Made by a program: the position numbers and the translations under genes
Origin: Rosa chinensis
Taxonomy: Eukaryota > Streptophyta > Magnoliopsida > Rosales > Rosaceae
Direction: 5' to 3'
Length of the DNA: 64,000 bases
NCBI RefSeq assembly: GCF_002994745.2
Contig: NC_037091.1
Span: forward strand, 22,821,789 to 22,885,788
The notes under the pieces: generated by a model
Database searches by the model: none
What the model saw: only the letters and a program-made list of their open reading frames with translations
What the model was told of the DNA's origin: nothing
Part shown: one piece after another, positions 45,440 to 56,504 of the stretch
Numbering within the stretch: the first letter of the stretch is position 1
How the letters are laid out: each line of letters opens with the position of its first letter

Positions 45440-46400
45440 GGCGAGGTCTCCGGTCAACTCCTGCGGGTCTCCAACGACCACAAAAGCTACTGTCACTAAC
45501 ACCAAAAGTTATTGTGGCTAACAACAAAAACTACTCTGATGAGATTTCCGATAACCTCCGGCGAGGTCACAAAAACTACTATCACCAACAACAAAAGTTA
45601 CTGTCACAAACAAAAGCTACGATCCCTAAAATCAAAAGTTACTGACATACGTATAAAAAGCTACTGACATAAGTACAAAAAACTACTATAACGCAGGTAC
45701 AAAGCTACTGAACCTGTAATAAAAAACTACTGACATAGGTACAAAAAGCTAATATAAAACATGTACAAAGCTACTAAACTAATAATAAAAAACTATTGAC
45801 ATAGGTACAGAAAACTACTATCACACATGTACAAAGTTACTGGACCAGTAATAAAAAACTACTGACATAGATACTGATTGCACAAAACCAACTGATTGTA
45901 CATGTTGATAGTGTAACACAAATTCCAAACAAGAAATGCTAGAGATACGAAATCACAACAACAAGAAAATTGAATTTCATTCAGAATCATGATTTTCCAA
46001 TTTGATAAGCCATTAACAAAAGACAACTTGTAATCAATCAAAATGAAAACAGAGAACCTACTGACATCAGCTTGAAAAGATACTAACATAAGCATAGAAA
46101 GTTACTATCACAGTGTTGAAAAACCACTATAACAGTTATTGAGAGCTATTGATTTGAAATTAATCAGAACAATAATAGAAAAGCTACTGTTATCAGCTTG
46201 AAAAGATACTAATGTAACCATAGAAAGCTAATTTCTCTGTATTGAAAAGCCACTATAACAATTGTAGAGAGTTACTGACTTGAAAATTGAAATCAATCAA
46301 AATGAAACAGAAAAGCTACTGACATCCGCTTGAAAATATACTAAAATAGGCATAAAAAGCTACTATAATTGTGTTGAAAATCCATTATAACAATTATAGA
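45440..46400. repeat. Tandem repeats with AAAGCTACTGACATA words
   Basis: In the first half the word CTACTGACATAGGTAC recurs at 45661, 45727, 45793 and 45859, an exact 66-bp period. In the second half CTACTGACATCAGCTTG and a partner TATAACAATTATAGAGAG recur at about 46060, 46184 and 46316, a 125-132 bp period. Copies diverge by roughly 10-20%. Confidence 0.85.
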
Positions 46401-46790
46401 GAGAACTAAACAAAATATGCACAACTGAAGGAAATTAAACGAATTGGATAAGTGATTTCTACATATTCGTTAACAAAATGCACAAACCACATAATTTGAA
46501 TACTTCATGTTGTCAATTAATCGAAGCAAAAAGTACATTTAGTCTCACCTTGCTATAATTACCACTACTCGTTGCAACTAAAGGAAGCTCAGGAACTTCT
46601 TGACCAAAAACACGAATAATTGAAGTTGATACATCAGTTTATTTGCAAAAGCAACAAATGAGTGTTATGAATCATATCACAAGCAAAGTGCAAGATCAGA
46701 AATCAAACAACTACTTTTTACTTGACCATCAAACTTTGCACAATTCATAACTGCTAGAGATACAAAATCACACAACAAGAAAATCGAAAT

Positions 46791-47347
46791 TCAATTTGTA
46801 AGCTCCCTAATCATACTTTCCGTAGGCCTGGAGATCCAAGCGGGAGCATGATAACGCAAGGCAATGTTGACGACGCTCGAATCTACACCGAGAACGCAAT
46901 TCGGAAGCGCACCAACACCAAATTCGAAGGGCAGCGGCGTCGGCCTTACACGTGACGGAGAGATCAAAGCTGTTTTCTTCACCGCCAGAGAGATCTGAGT
47001 TGGACTCCAGTGAGAGAATCGGAGATGTGTAGAGAATAGGAGAGATTTGAGTTGGACTCCAGTGAGGTAGATCGGAGCTTCTTAGTCGTCGTCGTCTTCA
47101 GGCATGGCGGCTCCGTTTCTAGGTTTTGCAAACTTGGATCCATTGGAATCTCACCAGATCGGAGGCAGTGGTCATCGGAATCGGGGCAGGGCGCGGGGGG
47201 GGGGGGGGGGGGGGGTGGATGGAGAGAGCGTCGTGCCTTAATCGGCGATGGGGTGGCTGGGCTTTGATCGGGTTTGTGTTGTGGTTCAATAGATGGTGAC
47301 AGTGATGAGAAATGGTGGCCGGAATTGATTATTTCCGTTGATTGCAT
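46791..47347 (-). pseudogene. Unrecognised coding-like region inside the Mutator-like element
   Basis: Two adjoining minus-strand frames (46979-47347 and 46791-46982) read a Pro/Ser-rich start with a run of eight Pro. That run is the complement of a 21-bp poly-G at 47195-47215. Then comes SLQNLETEPPCLKTTTTKKL, and finally LPNCVLGVDSSVVNIALRY and HAPAWISRP. I do not recognise a family. The composition suggests a captured exon. Confidence 0.35.
47195..47215. repeat. 21-bp poly-G run
   Basis: Uninterrupted G on the plus strand. Read length here should be treated as approximate. Confidence 0.9.
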
Positions 47348-47570
47348 AGGGAAGAGAAGAAGAAGAGAGATCGGGGAAAGAGAGAGAGGAGAGGGAATTA
47401 ATTTCTTTTCGTTTTGGCCGGATGATCATGGAGTTAGTGGAAGGGTAAAATTATCAGGTTGAAAATAATTTAAAGCTACAAGTGGCCTTATGTATACAAG
47501 AAAATTTTGGTGGCCTTATGGCTAATTTAAGTTTCAAGCTGACACTTGTATGTAATTTTTTATTAATTTG

Positions 47571-49459
47571 TTATTAAAATGAATGTCACTTATCTTATAT
47601 AATTGAATGATTAAACCTTTGATTGAATTGATTTTATAGATATTCTATAAAAGACAAGTTTTTAGAAAATCAACCTTTTTTAAACGACACTAGATATGGA
47701 TTTGTGAAAGGATTAGTCCAAACTTATTGGACAATTCCATTACCAGAATTAGTTTACCTAGATATTTGACAGATGGATTATTCTTTTTTTTTTTTTTTTT
47801 TGTGTGGCATGAGAATTAGACCTGGTCACCTGGCGGTCAAAGCTATCTAACCAATAACGTTTGTGACTTTGCGTACTACCAACCACTTATGATTTATGAA
47901 TCACCGCCCGTTCTCCGTTTTGATTTTGTGCACGTGAATGAGAGACTTTTCTTGGTGGAGGAATTGTGTGATCAAATTTAATTTTTAATCTTTAGCATGG
48001 TAGGGGACTTTTTCTTGGACGCGGTGGCGGAGCCTTGTTATGCAATGAGATGGCCATGGCCCCCTCAAACCTCAATGTAGCTGCATTTGATTGTCATTGT
48101 TTTCATATATTACACGTTATAATCATTGAAAACTAAGAGAAAATATATCATTCCCCCCCCCCCCAAAAAAAAAAAAATCATTGCTTGGTAGGATGGTATA
48201 CAAAACATTGCTCAAGAGGTTAATGGTCTTAGATACTTTTCAGTTTTTTAAACGAGTTTTTTTTTCTTTCCTTTTTTTTTTTTTTTCTAATAAAACAAAG
48301 GAGATCAAATATTTGATCCAACATAATCCTAAATCAATTATTCACCATGTCTCATTACTTGGGCGCCCCAATGACTTGAACTAAAGTCGACTTCGTATCA
48401 CCATTATCAACCAAGACGAGTAGGTTTGGCCAATTTCACAATACAAGTGACCGAAAATTGAAGCTAGAAGATCGCACGCTAAAAAACCTGCACCTTAAAG
48501 CCTAAAGTAGAGAAAAGCGTATGCCTACAGTGTCGTCAAACAATAGATGAGAAACACTAACACATAGATACGCCCAATTAGAAATAACACCGTTCCATCA
48601 TTGAAACACAACCAGTTGCAAAAGAGGCAAGACGAAGCACGCAAATATTGACTACAATTCTTTCAAAGGACCATGCAAAATATTAAGAGCAGAGAACGTA
48701 CATGTAAACACGGGTTAATTTCACGCTTTAATGTTTGATCTTGTAAACACTGACTACCCGAGGGGTTTCCATATTTAATTATAGTATTTTCTTATTAATA
48801 AAAAATAAAATTAGTGTATAGGTAAACCCATGTAATCGATCATGTGCCATGACAGATGGATCGCGTATAAAAGAGATATAATTTGATTGAAATAATTGAA
48901 TGGAACATGTTGCATGCGTAAGATCCAACTCTAGATCCGCTAACAACCCGATTAAGCAATAGAATGCTTATAATTGGTAAAGTTGCAAACCAAATCACTT
49001 TTGTATAAATGTCCTTATCAGTTATCACCTTGATTAATTGGTCCAGTTCTAAATTTAAGCATTATCTGTGCGGCGATTGGACTAAAAGCAGTGCTTATAA
49101 TAGGGTTGTATGACGAACGCACTTATACAAGATTTATCGCCAAAAATAAATAGTTAAATTTAATATTTAAAAATTCGAATGTATTTCGTGTTAGATGATG
49201 TATGCAATGATCTACGGCAGCATAATTTTATTTTTATTTTTTTGTGTATATTACATTTTTTTATTAATCTTCCAATAAAGTTGGGACATTGATTAGGTAG
49301 AAAGCATCTTTGTCAATCGGCCAATCTCATTCAAAGCATGCGCGCGTATTTAAAATTTGTAGGAGACTTGGAAGAGCGGGTTTGTCTTCGAATTCAAGGA
49401 CCACAAGCAGAAGCCAATTTTCTAGACTACTCGTAACTAATTGTCCTATTCTACATGCG
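47571..49459. other. Intergenic DNA
   Basis: No gene or element end is recognised. Poly-T tracts occur at 47785-47801 and 48268-48287, and a short C/A run at 48154-48176. Confidence 0.5.
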
Positions 49460-49689
49460 TTTCTCTTTGAGATTTTGTCCATTTACCCCATTTCTAGGGA
49501 TTTTTTTCCCACTTACCCCATTAAGTTTTTTTAATTCTCTCTTACCCAATACACTCTAAGGGAGTCTTCCTTAATACCTTTTTTTTTATTTTTTATTTTT
49601 TTTTAATACCATTTTACCCTCACCCCCTTGTTACTTAGAGAGAGAGAGAAAAAAAATAGAAGAGAGAGAAACCATGGGAGACTTCGCCG

Positions 49690-49810
49690 GAATCCGGTCA
49701 CCGGCCGCCGGATTCCGGCCAACGTTCGCCGGATTCAGGCCAACGTTGCCGGATTCCGGCCAACTTTCGCCGGAATCCGGTCACCGGTCGCCGGATTTCG
49801 GTCACCTACT
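49690..49810. repeat. CGCCGGAATCCGG direct repeats
   Basis: GCCGGATTCCGGCCAACGTT and variants recur at a spacing near 25-35 bp, five or six times. The unit is itself close to palindromic (CCGGAATCCGG / CCGGATTCCGG). Confidence 0.8.
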
Positions 49811-49849
49811 GCCGCCCACCGGAATTTGCTGAAAATCTTACCGGAAAGT

Positions 49850-50270
49850 TTTTTTGCCCCCAATAGACATCTATTGCCCCCTAGTAGATGGGCAATAAAC
49901 CTCTATTGCCCCCCAATAGACGTCTATTGCCCCCTAATAGACGTCTATTACCCTCCAATAGACGACTATCAGCCATGTATTGCCCCCCAATAGACGACTA
50001 TCAACCATGTATTGCCCCCCAATAGAAGCCTATTGCCCCCCAATAGGACTTTCAGTTGCCAGAATGGGAACTAATCTCCCTAAATTTAGACAAATAAAAC
50101 TTTGATTACAAAAAAAAAACAAGGAGATTACATCAATTCAAAACGTCTATTGCCCCCCAATAGCCGTCTATTGCCCCCCAATAGACGAAGAGATAAAATA
50201 AATTCAAAACATGTATTGCCCCCCAATAGACGTTTATTGTCCCCAATAAGCGTCTATTGCCCTCTGACAA
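49850..50270. repeat. C-loop hairpin array (left element)
   Basis: TCTATTGCCCCCCAATAGA and variants occur about twelve times. Each can fold with 6-8 bp arms around a C5-C6 loop. Adjacent units meet at CAATAGACGTCTATTG, a perfect 16-bp palindrome. An interruption at 50045-50140 separates two blocks. Confidence 0.88.
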
Positions 50271-50574
50271 AACTTTTATTGAGAGTTAATTAAACTCCAA
50301 ATTAGAACACTACCTCCAATTTATGAAGATGCTTAACACACAAATGGCAAAAATAACTGAAAGCTCAAGATTAAACTCAAAATTGCAGCAAATAATGCAC
50401 CACCAGTAAACAAGCCAGAATTAAACCCAAAATTAAATACACTATAGTGCCCAGGATTCAAATTCCCATACATATATATATACACGCAAACAAAAATACC
50501 TATATTATACTACATATATACAAAAGACATATATTCTGATCAATTTCCCATACACAAATTGAAGATTGAGAGGA

Positions 50575-51775
50575 TCTCTTACGTTCGTATTTCTTCTCGA
50601 ACTCTCCAGTCACATGGCGCTTATTCACAAAATAGTCTTCCCTGCACAGAAGTACCCTCCCAGCGCAAACCTCAAGAAGCTCGCAAACTTCAAGCCGCAC
50701 CTCAACAATCGTCCTGAAGACCAAAGTCATGGAGCTCTGCAACATTATTGTCGCCACCGCGAAGCCAAACTCGACGATGATGAGGACGGAATAGAATACC
50801 GACCTTGAGCTTGGAGGGATCGATGTCCAACGACGGCGTTTCGTGAGCGGAGAGAGCGGTGACAGAAATCTGATCATACGCCGTTGCCGTCGCCGGAAGT
50901 CGGCGTCATGGGCATCCTGCTGGAGAGAGAGAGAGAGAGTTTCAGATCAAGAGGAGAGAGAGAAAGGAGAGAGAGAGTTTCAGATCGGGAGGAGAAAGAG
51001 AGAGAGAGAGAGGTTGATGTTGATGACGTTATTGTAATTTTTTAATTAGTTTGATGGCAAAATGGTCATTCCCTGTTAAATTGTGTATGTGGGAACAAAA
51101 ATCTCTTACTGGGGTAAGTGGGATAATTTTCCCTCATTTTGGGGCTTTGGGTCAAGGACCCTCTCTTTGAGATTTTGGAACAAAAATCTCTTACGTTCGT
51201 ATTTCTTCTCGAACTCTCCAGTCACATGGCGCTTATTCACAAAATAGTCTTCCCTGCACAGAAGTACCCTCCCAGCGCAAACCTCAAGAAGCTCGCAAAC
51301 TTCAAGCCGCACCTCAACAATCGTCCTGAAGACCAAAGTCATGGAGCTCTGCAACATTATTGTCGCCACCGCGAAGCCAAACTCGACGATGATGAGGACG
51401 GAATAGAATACCGACCTTGAGCTTGGAGGGATCGATGTCCAACGACGGCGTTTCGCGAGCGGAGAGCGCGGTGACAGAAATCTGATCATACGCCGTTGCC
51501 GTCACCGGAAGTCGGCGTCATGGGCATCCTGCTGGAGAGAGAGAGAGAGAGTTTCAGATCAAGAGGAGAGAGAGAAAGGAGAGAGAGAGTTTCAGATCGG
51601 GAGGAGAAAGAGAGAGAGAGAGAGAGGTTGATGTTGATGACGTTATTGTAATTTTTTAATTAGTTTGATGGCAAAATGGTCATTCCCTGTTAAATTGTGT
51701 ATGTGGGAACAAAAATCTCTTACTGGGGTAAGTGGGATAATTTTCCCTCATTTTGGGGCTTTGGGTCAAGGACCC
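50575..51775. repeat. Direct duplication, period 612 bp
   Basis: The segment starting ACGTTCGTATTTCTTC at 50581 recurs at 51193 and stays nearly identical to the right end of the element (51161 and 51775). The junction reads GGACCC, TCTCTTT, GAGATTTTGG at 51156-51178: right end, seven bases of the target duplication, then the first nine bases of the left end. Confidence 0.9.
50577..50877 (-). pseudogene. Captured coding-like block (two copies, second at 51189-51489)
   Basis: On the minus strand a frame reads IIVEFGFAVATIMLQSSM, then RTIVEVRLEVCELLEVC and NKRHVTGEFEKKYERK. It is duplicated with the 612-bp repeat and nearly unchanged. GC content and codon pattern look exonic, but I do not recognise it; the reading frame itself is uncertain. 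Confidence 0.3.
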
Positions 51776-51861
51776 TTTCTCTTTCGATTACTTGTATAAT
51801 TAGGCTACAGTACAGAAAGGTATCCATCGAACTCCTCAATTGGAAGTCCTTTAGAATATTA

Positions 51862-52395
51862 GGCCATCTCCAGTAATTACGTCTAAATGACCATTTCCTA
51901 AATTACCAAGAAAAAGGCTAAAGAGCCAAATGGCTTAGAAAATTGCCAAATATAGCCCTTTGGCTAGCCCATGCCAAATTTAAAGGGATCAAATGAATTA
52001 CTAGGATTACATGCAACAACTAGTTAGTTTTTTTTTTTGTTCAAAACGTAAAATTTTTCAAACTCTCATTTGTCCTATAAATACATACATCATTTCGATC
52101 TCTATTATTTCACACCTTCTATTTTCCTTTATAATTCACCTCAACATAGATATTTTATCTTGTCAAAATTTTGCACGTTAGAAAAAATATTTAAATCTCA
52201 AAATATAATCTAGCTTAGAATAATTACAACTAATAAGATCATAAATTTTAAAAAAATTAATCAAACAATAATAGAAAATAAGAAAGAGCTAAAATTTGGT
52301 CTTGCGTTGCTGGAGACCATTTATTAAACAATTATATTTTGAGGGCTAAAATTTAGACCTGGACCCAATATAGCCCTCCATTACTAGAGACGGCC
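51862..52395. mobile_element. MITE with GGCCATCTCCAGTAAT ends
   Basis: Left GGCCATCTCCAGTAAT and right ATTACTAGAGACGGCC form an inverted pair with two or three mismatches. Flanks are TTA and TAA, as in PIF/Harbinger (Tourist-like) elements, which duplicate TWA. It is 534 bp, AT-rich and non-coding. Confidence 0.6.
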
Positions 52396-52622
52396 TAACA
52401 AAATTAAACAAAGTCACGATATATTTGTTGGGGAATGATGAGAGCACACCTAGCCGACTTAGGCAAGGCTTCTAGCGCTATGGCCACCTAGTTGTCTATT
52501 TTCAAGTAATAGCAGCTGTTCCTTGAACTTTCTACCTATGATTATGTTAGTCCGTTCTTTTTTTAATTAAGGGTCCTTGACCCAAGCACCAAAATTGGTC
52601 AAAATTATCTCACTTACCCCAG

Positions 52623-53534
52623 CAGAGGTGGCAAACGGGCCGGCCCGGCCCATTTTAAGCCGGCCTAGTCGTGCTTCGTGCAGTGCTTGGGCTGGTCCAT
52701 TTATTATCGTGTCGGGCTCGTGCCGGCCCATTTACTTAAACATTAAGCCCGGCCCGGCCCATGGCCCGTGCCCATATCATGTCGGGCCGTGCTCGTGCCG
52801 GGTCAATAACGGGCCGTGCTCGTGCCTACCCACTATAAAGCACGATTTTAAAATCTTAATTTGAACAAATAAAAATTGATTTTATTTAACTATTTAGAAA
52901 ATTAAAATAAATTAAGTTCTACAACGTTTTTCTTAATCTTAGCTTTTTAAAATTAGATTTCTAATAATTTTTTGTATTCCACTATAAGAAAGAAAGAAAG
53001 AAAAAACTCAAAATATTTTGTTTTTAGTATATTATTGTGAGATTAATCTTTATTAATATAATGAAGATTTAGACATTTAGTATCTATTATTCTTTCCTTC
53101 ATTCTATAGTTGTATTATTATGAGACTAACTTTATTAATAAACATATATTTAATATTTAGAAAAAATACTTATGTCAAAACAAGGATATAATGTTTTGTT
53201 TCATTATTTTGACAATATAAAAGAAAACATTAGTGGAATTGTCATGAGATTTTAAATAAAAATGTCTCATATTCAAATCTCATCATTGTAGTTTTTTAAT
53301 ATTTTTTTTAAAATGAAATTTTGTGTTTGTAACGGGCCGGCCCACAATATGTCGTGCTCGGGCCGTGCTGGGCCCATTACGGGCTCAGGCCGGGCCGGGC
53401 CAATATTCTTAGGCCCAGCCCGACCCGTTTTTCTAACGTGCTCGGGTCGTGCCGGGCCACTAACTGGCTTGGGCCGTGCCGGGCCGCTTTTAAGCGTGCC
53501 GTGCTCGTGCTTAGCGACCCGTTTGCCACCTCTA
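52623..53534. mobile_element. hAT-type non-autonomous element, copy 2, nested in element R
   Basis: It is bordered by perfect 8-bp direct repeats TACCCCAG (52615-52622 and 53535-53542), diagnostic of hAT. The ends CAGAGGTGGCAAACGGGC and the complement of TAGAGGTGGCAAACGGGT are inverted repeats. GC-rich subterminal words (GGGCCGTGCTCGTGCC) surround an AT-rich centre. The sequence is the reverse complement of copy 1 with moderate divergence. Confidence 0.92.
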
Positions 53535-53623
53535 TACCCCAGCAACAAATTTGTATTCCCACTTTACCATGTATAAAGTAAAATGACAGGTTTACCCTTA
53601 AATTAATTAATTAATTACATATG

Positions 53624-53655
<32 letters not shown>

Positions 53656-53679
53656 TCAGAAAGACGGCGTCGGAAGATT

Positions 53680-54099
53680 CATCGATGGTTGAAACAGAAA
53701 CTCGGCGAGTTTGATTGTCCGCCAGAATTGTGAGCTCAGAGAGTTATGGTTCGTCGTCGCCATCAACCTCAACTGCATCTGCAATTCCAAGCACCGCCGC
53801 CACACGAAGAAGAACTCCGAAGCTCCGTTGGTCATGCCCGGCCTCTAGAAGGACCTTCCGGCCATGCTCCACCACAAGGTCTACAAATTCTCAATGTCGC
53901 CGGTAACCGCCTCTCCAGCGAAATCTCCGACGAGCTCCCTCTGAGTCTGGTGTACCTCGGTCTCTCTTCGAATGCTTTCTCTAGCGACATTCTGAGGAGC
54001 ATCACCAACCTGACTCAGCTTCAACTCATCAACCTGTCGGACAATCAGTTTTCCTGTCAGGTTCCGGCGATCTTTAGCTTCAGCTGGGTTCTGGCATGA
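53680..54099 (+). pseudogene. LRR receptor-like kinase fragment captured in element R
   Basis: In the plus frame ending at 54099 the text reads LQILNVAGNRLSS, then LPLSLVYLGLSSNAFSS, then SITNLTQLQLINLSDNQF. These are three consecutive plant extracellular leucine-rich repeats (LxxLxxLxLxxNxFxG pattern), as in LRR-XI/VII receptor kinases of the At4g36180 type. The preceding 53715-53880 is GC-rich and exon-like but frameshifted. There are no kinase or transmembrane parts. Several Gly codons expected in the GxIP motif read Ser, consistent with decay. Confidence 0.75.
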
Positions 54100-54334
54100 A
54101 TGGCCTCGAAATCGGTTTTTTTGGGATTAATTGGTCTACTATTTCATCATATCTTTGGTAGCCCCTGCTTTGTCTCAGTTAACATTGCTGTTGGATTTTT
54201 CATTCTCATGTATGTGATAACACCCATTACTGGTCTAATATCTACAGCGCCAAGACATTCCCAAATAATTTTTTTTTCCTTTTTGGCAAAATGGGAGTAG
54301 AAGCCCAAAAAGAAAAAAAAAGAAAAAAAAGAAG

Positions 54335-54700
54335 GTTTTATTGGGGGGGGAGGGGGGGGAGGGGGGGGGGGGGTGTAATACAGGTCTATTGGGGGACATT
54401 ATATGTTTTGAATTGATGTAATCTCCTTGTTTTTTTTCCTTAACCAAAGTTTCATTTGTCTAATTTTAAGAAGATTAGTTCTCATTCAGGCGACCTAAAG
54501 GTCTATTGGGGGATAATAGAGGTCTATTGAGGGGCAATAGAGGTTTATTGGCGGGGCAATAAACCTCTCTAGCCCCATATGAGATCTCCAACAATCTCTT
54601 TGGGGACTTCCAGCAAGGTTTCATAAACCTCCATTGCCCCGGGGCAATAGATGTTTATTGGGGGCAATACAAATCTATTTGGGGGTAATAAACCTTTTCG
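54335..54700. repeat. G-loop hairpin array (right element) and poly-G tract
   Basis: The array is the complement of the left one: CTATTGGGGGGCAATAG-type units near 54385, 54500, 54525, 54550, 54640 and 54675. A G-rich tract lies at 54344-54373. Flanking text with GATGTAATCTCCTTG is the reverse complement of 50105-50130 in element L. Confidence 0.85.
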
Positions 54701-54994
54701 GTGACCTATGAGATCTCCGACGACCCCTGTGGGGACCTCCAGCGAGGTTTTTAAAGGTGTTTGGAATCCGGTGAAGTCTCCTATGACTTCTCTCTCTTCC
54801 ATTCTCTCTCTCTCTCTATGTAACAAAGGAGTGAGGGTAAAATAGTCTCAAAAATAAACAAAAACAAAAAACTTAATCGGGTATTAGGGAATAGCTTATT
54901 AGGGTCTTCATGGGTAAGGGGGAATTAAAAAAACTTAATGGGATAAGTAGAAAAAAAAATCCCTAGAATTAGGATAAATGGACAAAAACCCTTT

Positions 54995-55410
54995 AATTAA
55001 TTTCATCAATAATGCCCATGTATATATCAATTAGATCAATTAAGCGCTAACATGGCACTATATGGACCTCACTTTGATGATATAGCAGTGATGTGATGTC
55101 TTAGGCAGCTGAAGTGCTTATGTGACATCTAATGGGCTCATTTTCCTACATAGTGGATCATGCGTGAAGTAATAGGTCCTATTATCAGTAAAAAGGACCC
55201 CACTTTTTATAATTAATTTCATCAATAATGCTCCTGTACATATCAATTAGAACAGATAAGTGCTAACATGGCACTATATAGACCCCACTTTGATGATTTA
55301 GCAGTGATGTGATGTCTTAGGCAGCTCAAGTGCTTACATGACATCTAATAGACTCATTTTCTTACATGATGTAGTATCCTTGAAGTGATGGGACCTATTA
55401 TCAGTTAATA
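54995..55410. repeat. Tandem duplication, period 216 bp
   Basis: TTTCATCAATAATGC, then CTAACATGGCACTATAT, then GATGTGATGTCTTAGGCAGC recur 216 bp apart (55004 and 55220), two copies about 90% alike. It begins at the right target duplication of element R. Confidence 0.88.
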
Positions 55411-56500
55411 GTTTTTTTTTTTTTTTTTTAAGGGGTTTGGAACCCAGCTAAGCTGCGATGCTCATCCTCATGCCTGACTTATTTTATTAATATTAGAAGC
55501 ATGCATAGAGGGAGACATAAGACTTTGACCTCTAGCATCAGTATACAAATGGGGTCATGACCACTTACCCAAATAAGGCCCAATAGGAAGCCAAACACTT
55601 CACCTAGAGATATTTGTGCCCACTTACCCAAAATAACAGTGCAAGGACGCTTCTGGGCTTTGAAAAAAATAAATTATAAACGTGCCACTACCCACTAACC
55701 TCACGACTCTTATCAATTTTCTCTCTCTCACAAGTCAAAACAGTTTCAAACTCTCCATCCCTCCATAGCCAATTCTCTCTCTCTCTCTAAGTCTGGGTAA
55801 ATGACCTCGATACTCACAGAACACCGGCAATTAGGATTCAAGATCCGGCAACGGTTCTATTTTCTCCGGCTTCGGAAATATCGAAAGAGGTAAAAATTGA
55901 ATTTCTGACTCGTTTTTTCAGATTTTCATGTTTTCTACGAAATCTATTACATAAATCTTCGATTTAAACTTGTTAATAGCTTCAATTTGGTTCATATCTG
56001 TGATATTGACTTTGCATTATCAATGTCTAATTTGCATACATAATTGACGTATGGAGACCTAAAACATGAATAGTCGAATTACCGAGATTAAATGATAGAG
56101 TGATTTACAAGCAATCTCGTATGACACTCGAAAAAAAAAGAAGTAATTCTCTTGATGGAAGGAGTTTATATGCAATAGGTAACTTACCTTTGCAAGATCG
56201 CATTTGTAATGCAATATATATGTAGATATCAACTTTAACTATTTGAATGAAAGCTGTAATTAAGCATTATATGTAGGGCGATTGCACTCATTAATTAGTG
56301 TCTATCATGTTCGTTTGGTTATTTCTTGATTTTCCAGCTTTATATAAGAACTCAGCAGATCAAACAAATCTGCTAGCGTCCACATCTTTTTTTTTTGTGA
56401 ATACTATTTTTGTTTTATAATGATATCTTAAGGTTAATGTGGATGACAATGGGGTGTCAATCAAGCTAAACTTGAACACAAGACATCTAGGAAGAAATGC
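55411..56500. other. Intergenic DNA
   Basis: No coding exon is seen. A C/T-rich leader-like stretch at 55700-55890 ends in a possible donor (AGAGGTAAAAATTG) but no downstream exon is recognised, so it could be the start of a lost gene. Confidence 0.4.
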
Positions 56501-56504
56501 AAAT

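Larger units (their letters stand above)
45257..47561. mobile_element. Mutator-like element with repeat array
   Basis: Long inverted ends share AATTACATAYAAGTG and then AGCCATAAGGCCACCAA about 25 bp further in (45290-45312 and the complement near 47508). Flanks ATTAATTTT (45248-45256) and ATTAATTTG (47562-47570) differ at one of 9 positions, fitting the 9-bp target duplication of Mutator-like elements. The interior has tandem repeats (45440-46400) and an intron-free minus-strand coding-like region (46791-47347). No transposase is seen. Confidence 0.72.
49469..51775. mobile_element. Mutator-like element L, with partial tandem copy
   Basis: It is bordered by perfect 9-bp direct repeats TTTCTCTTT (49460-49468 and 51776-51784). 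The ends are diverged inverted repeats: the left end runs GAGATTTTGTCC to CCCACTTACCCCATTAAG, and the complement of the right end runs GGGTCCTTGACCC to CCCACTTACCCCAGTAAG. The interior has GA runs, CGCCGGAATCCGG repeats, a C-loop hairpin array, an unidentified coding-like block, and a second right end at 51161. It is a mirror-image relative of 52571-54991. No transposase is seen. Confidence 0.8.
52571..54991. mobile_element. Mutator-like element R, mirror image of L
   Basis: It is bordered by perfect 9-bp direct repeats TTTAATTAA (52562-52570 and 54992-55000). The left end GGGTCCTTGACCCAAG corresponds to the right end of element L, and the right end GGACAAAAACCC to its left end. The interior contains a nested hAT element, a TC/GA run, an LRR-kinase fragment and a G-loop hairpin array. 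Without the hAT insertion and its duplication it is about 1.5 kb. Confidence 0.85.
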
